From contig JAGCKY010000080.1 of NCBI GenBank assembly GCA_017647245.1, forward strand, positions 1 through 14,462: a DNA stretch of 14,462 nucleotides, in the 5' to 3' direction. Source of the DNA: Elusimicrobiaceae bacterium (GTDB lineage Bacteria > Elusimicrobiota > Elusimicrobia > Elusimicrobiales > Elusimicrobiaceae). Both the position numbers and the translations under genes were made by a program. Under the pieces are notes generated by a model that made no database searches, was not told where the DNA came from, and worked only from the letters and a program-made list of their open reading frames with translations. This document shows, one piece after another, positions 7,110-13,072 of this stretch. Position 1 is the stretch's first letter. The number at the start of each line of letters is the position of its first letter.

Positions 7110-7138
7110 ATTGTACCAAAAAAAAAAAAACAAGTCAA
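7110..7138 (-). promoter_or_regulatory. Poly-T-spacer promoter P3 of the second pilin gene
   Basis: Minus strand TTGACT (7138-7133), TG, thirteen T (7130-7118), GG, TACAAT (7115-7110). The spacer is 17 nt, one longer than in the other four promoters because the T tract has one more base. The expected start near 7103 gives a leader of about 119 nt. Confidence 0.75.
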
Positions 7139-7200
7139 GGGGTATTTTCACTCAACAAAAACCAACAAAAACACAATCAAAACACAACTAATCCAAAAAG

Positions 7201-7237
7201 AAAACACCGCGCGTCCTGCCCCGCGGCGCGGCGTTTT
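7201..7237. terminator. GC-rich hairpin between divergent pilin and mgtC-like genes
   Basis: AAAACACCGCGC (7201-7212) pairs with GCGCGGCGTTTT (7226-7237), 12 bp with one A-C mismatch and a 13-nt loop. On the plus strand it ends in TTTT; on the minus strand it runs into TTTTCTTTTT, so it could stop transcription both ways. It sits at the -35 region of the mgtC-like promoter and may insulate the divergent units rather than end a gene. Confidence 0.5.
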
Positions 7238-7245
7238 GCTATAAT
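7237..7245 (+). promoter_or_regulatory. Extended -10 of the mgtC-like gene, probably leaderless
   Basis: TTTTGCTATAAT with consensus TATAAT at 7240-7245 and extended TGC; no recognisable -35 at 17 nt. Six bases later is the ATG at 7252, so the transcript should begin at or next to the start codon. There is no Shine-Dalgarno. This also leaves no room for a Mg2+-sensing leader. Confidence 0.6.
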
Positions 7246-7251
7246 AAAAAT

Positions 7252-7881
7252 ATGGAACAAATTATTGTCAAAATCTTACTTGCCTTGATTTTAGGCGGCG
7301 TAATGGGTCTAGAGCGTCAATATAATGACAAGCCCGCCGGCTACGCCACCAATTCCATCATCTGCGTGGGCGCGACGCTGTTTACCATTTTGTCTTTATA
7401 CATGGGCGAAATGGGCGGCGACCCCGGACGCATTGCTGCGCAAATTGTTTCCGGCGTGGGTTTTTTGGGCGCGGGCGCGATTTTGCGTGAAGGAAATAAA
7501 ATTTCCGGTTTGACCACCGCCGCCGGCGTGTGGCTGGTAGCGGCCATCGGTATGACCATCGGTTACGGCCAATACCTGCTGGCTTCCGTTTCGTGCGCAC
7601 TGATTTTGCTCATGCAACTGGGCGTGCGGCGTATGCTGGTGCTGGTGGAACATTTGCGCCAATACGACAGCTTGTATTTAACCTGCGCACCGCAATGGTC
7701 CGTTGTGCACACCATCTGCCAAGAAATTGAAAAACAAAAAGTAAAGATTTTGAAAAAAGAAGTGACTAAACAGGACAGTCATTTTGTGGTAGAAATTGTT
7801 GCTACTTTTACCGCGCACGACTTCCAACAAGTTACCAAAAGAGTATTAGAAATGCCCGAAGTGTATAGTTTATATAAATAG
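7252..7881 (+). CDS. MgtC/SapB family membrane protein, 209 aa
   Basis: Inner-membrane protein with the family signatures GLERQYNDKPAG (19-30), VSGVGFLGAGAIL (66-78) and GLTTAAGVWLVAAIG (86-100). About four to five hydrophobic helices fill residues 5-130, and a soluble C-terminal domain (about 140-209), ACT-like in other members, follows. Family members are linked to Mg2+ limitation, membrane potential and, in Salmonella, to inhibition of the F1Fo ATP synthase; the role here is not decided by sequence. The aminotransferase gene starts 8 nt downstream, so the two are co-transcribed. No ribosome binding site precedes the ATG. Confidence 0.9.
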   Translation: MEQIIVKILLALILGGVMGLERQYNDKPAGYATNSIICVGATLFTILSLYMGEMGGDPGRIAAQIVSGVGFLGAGAILREGNKISGLTTAAGVWLVAAIGMTIGYGQYLLASVSCALILLMQLGVRRMLVLVEHLRQYDSLYLTCAPQWSVVHTICQEIEKQKVKILKKEVTKQDSHFVVEIVATFTAHDFQQVTKRVLEMPEVYSLYK

Positions 7882-7889
7882 GAGAACGT

Positions 7890-9014
7890 ATGCCGCAAGA
7901 TAATATCCCCTTGTTTAATTTGCAAAAACAACACGAGTCTTTAAAGCCCGAGCTTAATGCCGCGGCGCTGGACGCGCTCAACTCCATGCATTGGCTTTTA
8001 GGACCGCAAACCGAAGGGTTTGAAAAAGAATTTGCCGAAATGATGGGCGTGAAACATTGTATTTCCTGCTCGTCGGGTGCAAGTGCCATTCAAATTGCCT
8101 TGGGCGCGGCCGGCATCGGAGAAGGTGATGAAGTCATCACCACTCCGTTTACGTTTATTGCCACCACGTCTTCAGTTTCTCTGACGGGTGCGAAATTTGT
8201 ATTTGCCGATATTGACCCGCACACCTATAACATTGACCCGAAAGATATTGAGCGCAAAATTACCAAAAAAACAAAAGCTATTTTGCCCGTGCATTTGTAC
8301 GGATATCCGGCGGATATGAACGCCATTATGAATTTGGCACGCGAGCATGATTTGAAAGTCATTGAAGATTGTGCCCAAGCACATTTGGCTACCGTGGACG
8401 ATGTCAAAGTAGGCGGCATTGGCGATGCGGGTGCGTTTAGTTTTTATCCGAGCAAAAATTTAGGTGCGTGCGGAGATGCCGGCGCCATTACCACCAACGA
8501 CGATGAAATTGCCGACCGTTGCCGCAGTTTGCGCCACAGCGGCCGTGCCAAAAACAAAACGTACGAATATGATTTGGAAGGATCCACCTTGCGCATGGAC
8601 GAAGTGCAAGCCGCCATTTTGCGTGTCAAAATGAAACACTTGCAGGATTGGACCGATGCCCGCCAAAAAGTGGCTTCTTGGTATGCCGAAGGTTTGCAAG
8701 GATTGCCGGTTGTTACGCCGCCCACACCGCCGGCGGGTTGGTCGCAATCTTATTATGTGTATACCTTGCGCGTGGAAAACCGCGATGCATTGCAGGCGTA
8801 TCTCAAAGAGCACGGCATCGGCAGTGCGGTATATTACCCTGTGCCGCTCTATAAACAACCTGCGTACAAACACTTAAACTTAAACGCGGCCGACTTCCCA
8901 CACGCAGAAAAAGCCGCGCAAGAAGTGTTGTCTATTCCGATGTTTCCGGAACTGACGGAAGAACAAGTCGCGCGTGTGTGCGATACCATTCGCGCTTTCT
9001 ACGAAAAGAAATAA
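7890..9014 (+). CDS. DegT/DnrJ/EryC1/StrS-family sugar aminotransferase, 374 aa
   Basis: A PLP-dependent aminotransferase of nucleotide-linked keto sugars, used to build amino sugars of O-antigen, capsule or glycoprotein glycans. Seen: cofactor-binding SSGASAIQIAL (61-71), VIEDCAQAH with Asp160, the Schiff-base lysine in FSFYPSKN (Lys189) and LGACGDAGAI after it; the C-terminal YYPVPLYKQPAY segment also fits. Overall layout resembles WbpE-type enzymes (3-oxo-GlcNAcA aminotransferases), but substrate cannot be assigned. GGAG, overlapping the mgtC-like stop codon, lies 5 nt before the ATG. No other sugar-modification gene is adjacent, so its partners lie elsewhere; the GlmU product UDP-GlcNAc is a plausible distant precursor. 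Confidence 0.92.
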   Translation: MPQDNIPLFNLQKQHESLKPELNAAALDALNSMHWLLGPQTEGFEKEFAEMMGVKHCISCSSGASAIQIALGAAGIGEGDEVITTPFTFIATTSSVSLTGAKFVFADIDPHTYNIDPKDIERKITKKTKAILPVHLYGYPADMNAIMNLAREHDLKVIEDCAQAHLATVDDVKVGGIGDAGAFSFYPSKNLGACGDAGAITTNDDEIADRCRSLRHSGRAKNKTYEYDLEGSTLRMDEVQAAILRVKMKHLQDWTDARQKVASWYAEGLQGLPVVTPPTPPAGWSQSYYVYTLRVENRDALQAYLKEHGIGSAVYYPVPLYKQPAYKHLNLNAADFPHAEKAAQEVLSIPMFPELTEEQVARVCDTIRAFYEKK

Positions 9015-9027
9015 AATTTGCTGTAAC

Positions 9028-9108
9028 AAAAGCCCCGCTTATAAATAAAGTGTCTTTCTGAAAAGTTGTAATTCAGAATACCCTCTTTAGAAAAGCGGGG
9101 CTTTTTTT
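9028..9108 (+). terminator. Strong intrinsic terminator with a nested hairpin
   Basis: AAAAGCCCCGCTT (9028-9040) pairs perfectly over 13 bp with AAGCGGGGCTTTT (9093-9105), followed by further T to 9108. The 52-nt loop holds a second perfect hairpin, TTCTGAA/TTCAGAA (9056-9062/9072-9078). It closes the mgtC-aminotransferase unit just before pilin promoter P4. Confidence 0.85.
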
Positions 9109-9134
9109 ATTTATTAAAAAAGGAAAAATAGGGC

Positions 9135-9162
9135 TTGACTTGTTTTTTTTTTTTGGTATACT
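9135..9162 (+). promoter_or_regulatory. Poly-T-spacer promoter P4 of the third pilin gene
   Basis: TTGACT (9135-9140), TG, twelve T (9143-9154), GG, TATACT (9157-9162); 16-nt spacer. Expected start near 9169, about 86 nt before the pilin ATG. It shares AGGGCTTGACTTG and a long downstream block with P5 at 14260. Confidence 0.8.
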
Positions 9163-9171
9163 TTCTTTGGA

Positions 9172-9231
9172 GCCGGATTTGCTGGGTATTGTTTTTTGCT
9201 TCTGGCCACTTGCACCACAGGTGCAAGGTTT
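9172..9231 (+). promoter_or_regulatory. Conserved pilin mRNA leader block with hairpin
   Basis: This block is nearly the same as about 14297-14358 downstream of P5 (GGATTTGC, GGGTA, GCTTCTGGCC, then the hairpin). The hairpin CTTGCAC/GTGCAAG (9209-9215/9221-9227) has loop CACAG, against ATGGA in the other copy. GGTTTT follows; as an attenuator it would be weak. Function unknown. Confidence 0.55.
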
Positions 9232-9254
9232 TAAAAAAATTAGGAGATTGTATT

Positions 9255-9902
9255 ATGAACAAAAGAGCAGATAAAAAAACGGTGTCATCCCCGAGTGCCG
9301 TAATCGGGGATCCCAACCTTATAAAGAAAGCGGATGAGGTCCCCAATAAAAACACTTGGGGACGACAGCATATAAAAGCATTTACGCTAATAGAGCTGTT
9401 AGTCGTTGTATTAATTATCGGCATTTTAGCCGCCATTGCGTTGCCGCAGTATCAGAAAGCCGTGGAAAAAAGTAAAGCTGCAGAAGCAATCACGTTGCTC
9501 AAATCCGTTCATCAAGCGGTGCAAGAATATCAACTTGCAAACGGAACTTTCCCAAATTCTTTTGCTGATTTAACGATTACTCCTCCATGGAGCGGAAAAG
9601 AAAAATGGTACACCGGAAACGGACCAAAAGATGTTTTATCTAATGATGCTTGGTCGATGATTCTATATAACTATAACGGAACAACCGGATTAAACATCGG
9701 ACGATTATCCGGCAAGTATAAAGGCGGTGTGTTTTATATTTGGTATAAGTATCCCTTTTCAACTTCTCTTCCGCTTTACACGTTGCTTTGCGCTGAAAAA
9801 ATACCCGACATAGAAACTCCCGGAGATTTTTGCCAAAAAGTAATGCAAAGCGGTTCCTTAATATTTACTGGATCAGAAATGCGGTACTACAACCTGTTTT
9901 AA
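9255..9902 (+). CDS. Type IV pilin-like protein with an unusually long leader, 215 aa
   Basis: The ATG at 9255 is preceded by AGGAG with 8-nt spacing. The pilin signature starts only at residue 43 (IKA|FTLIELL), so the leader is 42 residues instead of 4-5. The first codons (MNKRA) and the residues just before the cleavage site (KA) both resemble the normal leader MNKKA, with a palindromic repeat (9283-9367) between them in frame. Mature residues 1-25 match the other pilins; then comes a distinct globular domain with only two cysteines near the end (LLCAEK, GDFCQK). It has its own promoter P4. The frame is open throughout, so the insertion did not break the gene; whether such a leader is processed normally is unknown. 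No ATG lies between 9257 and the FTLIELL codons in this frame. Confidence 0.85.
   Translation: MNKRADKKTVSSPSAVIGDPNLIKKADEVPNKNTWGRQHIKAFTLIELLVVVLIIGILAAIALPQYQKAVEKSKAAEAITLLKSVHQAVQEYQLANGTFPNSFADLTITPPWSGKEKWYTGNGPKDVLSNDAWSMILYNYNGTTGLNIGRLSGKYKGGVFYIWYKYPFSTSLPLYTLLCAEKIPDIETPGDFCQKVMQSGSLIFTGSEMRYYNLF
9283..9367 (+). repeat. Cloverleaf-type palindromic repeat, copy 4, inside a pilin coding region
   Basis: An 85-bp element with outer arms TGTC (9283-9286) and GACA (9364-9367). Hairpins: ATCCCCGA/TCGGGGAT (9287-9294/9304-9311, loop 9) and TCCCCAA/TTGGGGA (9340-9346/9356-9362, loop 9, TAAAAACAC). The middle segment CAACCTTATAAAG recurs in copy 5. It encodes part of the pilin leader without a stop codon. 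Flanks resemble each other (AAAAGAGCA before, ATAAAAGCA after), perhaps traces of the insertion. Confidence 0.75.
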
Positions 9903-10093
9903 AACATTTTCCTCGTCGGGGAAAAACAAAAAGCGCAGAAAAAGCCCTTTTTAAAAGGTTTTATGTAAAATCCAACAAAGTCATTGAAAATTACGTTTTG
10001 TGAGCTTTGCGCGCGGGTTTTGGCGCAAATCGGCTGTTTTTAGGCAGATTTGAAGCAAAAGTATGCTTTTTTGGATTGTTATTTTATGCCACT
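9903..10093. other. Intergenic region between convergent pilin and parAB genes
   Basis: I see no gene here. A hairpin TTTTCCTC/GGGGAAAA (9907-9914/9918-9925, one wobble, loop GTC) lies right after the pilin stop but lacks a T run. A weak terminator-like AAGCA/TGCTT stem with T run lies at 10053-10072. The rest is unassigned. Confidence 0.4.
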
Positions 10094-10122
10094 AAAAAAC
10101 CGCAACACAAAGTTGCGGTTTT
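10094..10122. terminator. Bidirectional terminator between pilin and parB
   Basis: AAAACCGCAAC (10096-10106) and GTTGCGGTTTT (10112-10122) form an 11-bp perfect stem with loop ACAAA. The minus strand ends in six T (10099-10094), fitting termination after parB, whose stop is 50 nt upstream; the plus strand ends in TTTT-A-T-A-TTT and can serve the pilin unit. Confidence 0.85.
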
Positions 10123-10171
10123 ATATTTAGCAGATTTTGCTTAAAAACTTACTCGCTGTTACCTTTAGTAA

Positions 10172-11053
10172 TTACAGCAATTTTGTTTTTAAGCGGCTGG
10201 CTAGGTTATCCAGCTCTTCCAATGTATGATAATGCACAATTAACATACCTTTGGACATTTTTCGCCCGTAGCGCACTTCTACTTTGGTGCCTAACGCGGC
10301 TTGCAAATCTTGCTCAAAAGATACCACCTCGGGTGGTTTAGGCAGCTTTTCTGCCATCGGACGAACGAGCGCCCGGGCCGCTTCTTCGGCTTGGCGCACG
10401 GACAGTTTATTTTTAAGCAAACGCGCGAACAAAACTTCCCGTTTCGTGGGGTCGTTTAACATCAGTAACGCCCGTCCGTGCCCTTCCGTAATCTTTCCGT
10501 CCTGCAATGCCTCTTGCATATGTTCCGGTAGTTCTAACAGACGCAACGCATTAGACACCGCCGCTTTAGATTTGCCGCAATACTTGGCCAAATCCGTCTG
10601 AGAAATTTCAAATTGGCTCATTAAATTGCGGTATCCAAGCGCGGTTTCAATGGGGTTTAGGTCTTCGCGCTGAATGTTTTCAATAAGCGCCAATGCACAC
10701 ATTTGCTGATTGGAAAGCGCCTTGTGTACAATAGCATCAATTTCTTTTAAGCCCGCCAATTGACACGCACGAAAACGTCTTTCTCCGACGACGATTTCAT
10801 ATTTATCCATGCCTGCGTCATACACCACCACAATGGGTTGTGTCAGCCCATGCTCTTTAATAGACGCCGCCAGCTCTTGCAATTTTTCCTCGTCAAAAAT
10901 CCGGCGCGGCTGATAGCGGTTAGGGATAATTTTATCTAAAGAAATCTTTTGCACTGATGCACCCGCCGCGGCCGCGGTTTGTGCGGGAGCGGTTACTTCT
11001 TGGGTTTGTCTGAGTAAAGCATCTAAACCTTTTCCTAAAGCTTGTCTGGCCAT
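10172..11053 (-). CDS. parB: Chromosome partitioning protein ParB (Spo0J family), 293 aa
   Basis: A CTP-dependent DNA clamp that loads at parS and drives origin segregation with ParA. Numbered from the ATG: N-terminal LGKGLDALL (6-14), the ParA-stimulating peptide; ParB/Srx fold with QPRRIFDEEKL and the CTP-binding GERRFRA (90-96); ENIQRE (125-130); helix-turn-helix around 150-173 (SQTDLAKYCGKSKAAVSNAL); C-terminal dimerisation domain from about 240. The ATG at 11053 is preferred over a TTG at 11059, because GGAGG lies 6 nt before the ATG but directly abuts the TTG. The parA stop codon is two bases upstream and overlaps this leader, so translation is probably coupled. Confidence 0.95.
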   Translation of the reverse strand: MARQALGKGLDALLRQTQEVTAPAQTAAAAGASVQKISLDKIIPNRYQPRRIFDEEKLQELAASIKEHGLTQPIVVVYDAGMDKYEIVVGERRFRACQLAGLKEIDAIVHKALSNQQMCALALIENIQREDLNPIETALGYRNLMSQFEISQTDLAKYCGKSKAAVSNALRLLELPEHMQEALQDGKITEGHGRALLMLNDPTKREVLFARLLKNKLSVRQAEEAARALVRPMAEKLPKPPEVVSFEQDLQAALGTKVEVRYGRKMSKGMLIVHYHTLEELDNLASRLKTKLL

Positions 11054-11055
11054 AA

Positions 11056-11883
11056 TCAACCTCCAAAATCGTAATTATAATCTGTGTTTACGTCGTAGCT
11101 CGCAAGCTCGCCCATGTCTACGCCGCGCCGCGCCATAAACTCTTTTGCCAAATCAATATAGGCACGCGCCCCGCGGCAGGACGGCTCATAATCAAAAATA
11201 GATTGCCCGAAGCTGGGCGCTTCCGCCAGACGGATATTGCGCGGGATAGGTGTTTTATACACTTTATCCCCAAAGAAACGGCTGACTTCTTCCAGCACTT
11301 GTTTGGATAAGTTCATGCGGGAATCAAACATTGTCAGCACGCCGCCGTCTAACGTCAGATTATTATTTAAAAATTGGCGGATTTTGGAAATGGTGCTCAT
11401 AAAGTGCGCCAAACCTTCCATGGCGTAATACTCGCATTGCACCGGGGTAATTACGCTGTCGGCCGCCATCAAGGCATTGAGCGTCAAAAGACCTAAAGAC
11501 GGAGGACAATCTATAATAATGTATTTATACATTTTACGCAGCGGCGTCAAAGCTTCTTTAAGCATATTCTCGCGCCCGGTTACGTTTACCAGTTCTACTT
11601 CGGCGCCTGCCAAATTTTTGCACGTCGGAAGAATGTCCAACATTTCGTTAGAACTTTGCCGCACAACTTCTTCAAAGGTAGCGTTTTTGGTAAGCAGATG
11701 ATAGACGGATTTTTCTCCGTCGTTTAATGTCACGCCCAAACCCGAGCCGGCATTTCCCTGCGGGTCAAAATCCACCAGCAATACTTCCTGATCCAAGTAA
11801 GCCAAGGCATAGGCAAGATTAATAGCGGTAGTGGTCTTTCCTACGCCGCCTTTCTGATTTGCGATTGCGATAATTTCACCCAT
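11056..11883 (-). CDS. parA: Chromosome partitioning ATPase ParA (Soj), 275 aa
   Basis: A dimerising ATPase that binds the nucleoid and moves ParB-parS complexes. The deviant Walker A KGGVGKTT (11-18), with signature lysine, is followed by LLVDFDPQGN (Asp38, Asp40) and Walker B IIIDCPPS (Asp125). No N-terminal DNA-binding extension is present, as in chromosomal rather than type Ia plasmid ParA. AAGGAGG lies 4 nt before the ATG. It forms an operon with parB; two parS-type palindromes lie in its upstream region and may mediate autoregulation. lepB ends 163 nt upstream. Confidence 0.95.
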   Translation of the reverse strand: MGEIIAIANQKGGVGKTTTAINLAYALAYLDQEVLLVDFDPQGNAGSGLGVTLNDGEKSVYHLLTKNATFEEVVRQSSNEMLDILPTCKNLAGAEVELVNVTGRENMLKEALTPLRKMYKYIIIDCPPSLGLLTLNALMAADSVITPVQCEYYAMEGLAHFMSTISKIRQFLNNNLTLDGGVLTMFDSRMNLSKQVLEEVSRFFGDKVYKTPIPRNIRLAEAPSFGQSIFDYEPSCRGARAYIDLAKEFMARRGVDMGELASYDVNTDYNYDFGG

Positions 11884-11900
11884 AAATCCTCCTTATAAAT

Positions 11901-11929
11901 ATTAAATCATAAATCACAAAAAAATGCAA
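11901..11929 (-). promoter_or_regulatory. Candidate parAB promoter
   Basis: Minus strand TTGCAT (11929-11924), 17-nt spacer, TTTAAT (11906-11901). The -35 is poor (3 of 6) and the start would fall almost at the ribosome binding site, so the call is tentative. The parS-like palindromes lie just upstream. Confidence 0.35.
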
Positions 11930-11936
11930 GAGGGTA

Positions 11937-11950
11937 TTTTCATATGAAAA
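11937..11950. promoter_or_regulatory. Degenerate parS-like palindrome
   Basis: TTTTCATATGAAAA is a perfect 14-bp palindrome that differs from the core of the adjacent parS only in the central dinucleotide pair (TA for CG). Its centre is 25 bp from the parS centre. It could be a weaker ParB site or a decayed one. Confidence 0.4.
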
Positions 11951-11960
11951 CTTTTATACT

Positions 11961-11976
11961 GTTTTCACGTGAAAAC
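11961..11976. promoter_or_regulatory. parS site 1
   Basis: GTTTTCACGTGAAAAC is a perfect 16-bp palindrome whose core TTTCACGTGAAA matches the conserved bacterial parS (Bacillus TGTTTCACGTGAAACA). It lies upstream of parA; an identical copy is at 13079-13094. Confidence 0.88.
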
Positions 11977-11983
11977 TCACCAC

Positions 11984-12012
11984 ATATCCACAGCCAATGT
12001 TGCTGTGGATAA
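11984..12012. promoter_or_regulatory. Inverted pair of DnaA boxes
   Basis: ATATCCACA (11984-11992, one mismatch) on the plus strand and TTATCCACA (12012-12004, perfect to TTATNCACA) on the minus strand face each other as a 10-bp perfect inverted repeat TATCCACAGC-7nt-GCTGTGGATA. No T run follows, so it is not a terminator of lepB. Its position next to parS and parA suggests DnaA binding. Confidence 0.6.
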
Positions 12013-12046
12013 ATATAAACAAAAAGGATTTTTACCGATACAAATC

Positions 12047-13060
12047 TTATTTAATCAGGCGGATACGGTTAAGCGGCCAATGGATAAGCCAAGCCGTACC
12101 TTTAATGTTTTCAAAAGGTACCGCACCCCAAAAACGGGAATCGCAGGAGTCATCGCGGTTATCACCCATGGCAAAGTATTGGCCTTCCGGCACAATCACC
12201 GGGCCGAAGTTATCCCGCAAAGACATTCCCAAATCATGTTCCAGCCGGCGGCTTTCCCATAGAGTTTGGTATACAGCGGGGGCGATATAAATTAAATCTT
12301 TGCTCTCTTTTTCGTTTTCATTCTGCGTGACAATAGGCGCTATCCGATCCGTCACACGGAACACTTCATACCCGTGCAAGGGTTCTTTTTTATCATTGAC
12401 ATATAATTCGCCGTTTTTAACCTCTATTTTATCTCCCGGCAAACCAACTACCCGTTTGACATAGTCACGGCCATATTGAAATCCACCGCAGTTTATTTGG
12501 TCTTTTCTGGTGGCCGGAAAAGAGAAAATAATAATGTCTCCGGGCTGTACTGTTTTGAATTGGCCAAAACGGATATTGGTCAGCGGAATACGGAAACCGT
12601 ACGCCCCTTTATTGACAAATAAATGGTCTCCGATTTGCAACGTATTATACATAGAGGCAGAGGGAATTTTGAAAGCCTGTACAAAGAAGAACATAACAAT
12701 AGAGGCCACAAACCCGGCAAAGTAAATAGTATTGGCCCAATCCAAATCCCCCGCAATGATGTTTAACCGATTTGAGGGTTTATGCTTAGCATAAAGAAAG
12801 CCACCCATAGCGGCAGAAAAAATCAACAAGAAAACCCCTATTTCTTTTTGCGATAAGCCCTCTTGCAATACAAGGCCCGAATTATTATTTAAAATAAAAC
12901 CGAAGATATTATACACGCAGGTCAGAAACAGAAAAATAAAAAGCCCATGCCACAAAGAAAACAACGTGCTGCTACTTAGTTTGTTCTTTTTAAAAAGGTA
13001 TTTGCTGACCCGAGAAAAAACATACATTATACAAGCTGCTATGAATAATTTTTGTTCCAT
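12047..13060 (-). CDS. lepB: Signal peptidase I, 337 aa, with extended membrane region
   Basis: Cleaves signal peptides from secreted proteins on the outer face of the inner membrane. Catalytic Ser136 is in KIPSASMYNTL, the general-base Lys202 in DYVKRVVGLPGD, and box E GDNRDDSCDSRFWG spans 299-312. Before the catalytic region there are about four hydrophobic segments (about 4-20, 30-57, 73-92, 110-131) instead of the one or two usual in the family. AGGA lies 4 nt before the ATG, 12 nt after the glycosyltransferase stop codon, so the two genes are co-transcribed. Pilins use prepilin peptidase instead, so this enzyme is not their processing protease. Confidence 0.93.
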   Translation of the reverse strand: MEQKLFIAACIMYVFSRVSKYLFKKNKLSSSTLFSLWHGLFIFLFLTCVYNIFGFILNNNSGLVLQEGLSQKEIGVFLLIFSAAMGGFLYAKHKPSNRLNIIAGDLDWANTIYFAGFVASIVMFFFVQAFKIPSASMYNTLQIGDHLFVNKGAYGFRIPLTNIRFGQFKTVQPGDIIIFSFPATRKDQINCGGFQYGRDYVKRVVGLPGDKIEVKNGELYVNDKKEPLHGYEVFRVTDRIAPIVTQNENEKESKDLIYIAPAVYQTLWESRRLEHDLGMSLRDNFGPVIVPEGQYFAMGDNRDDSCDSRFWGAVPFENIKGTAWLIHWPLNRIRLIK

Positions 13061-13072
13061 AATATCCTATTC

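Noticed and set aside
9143..9154. T tract read as the tail of a terminator
   Set aside because: No stem precedes it, it sits at a fixed position between -35 and -10 hexamers, and the same arrangement recurs at five loci.
9204..9216. Possible sigma-54 promoter (TGGCC...TTGCA) in the pilin leader block
   Set aside because: The GG and GC elements are only 6 nt apart instead of 10, and a good sigma-70 type promoter lies just upstream.
12909..12917. Additional DnaA box (TTATACACG) inside lepB
   Set aside because: One mismatch and isolated within coding sequence; expected by chance.
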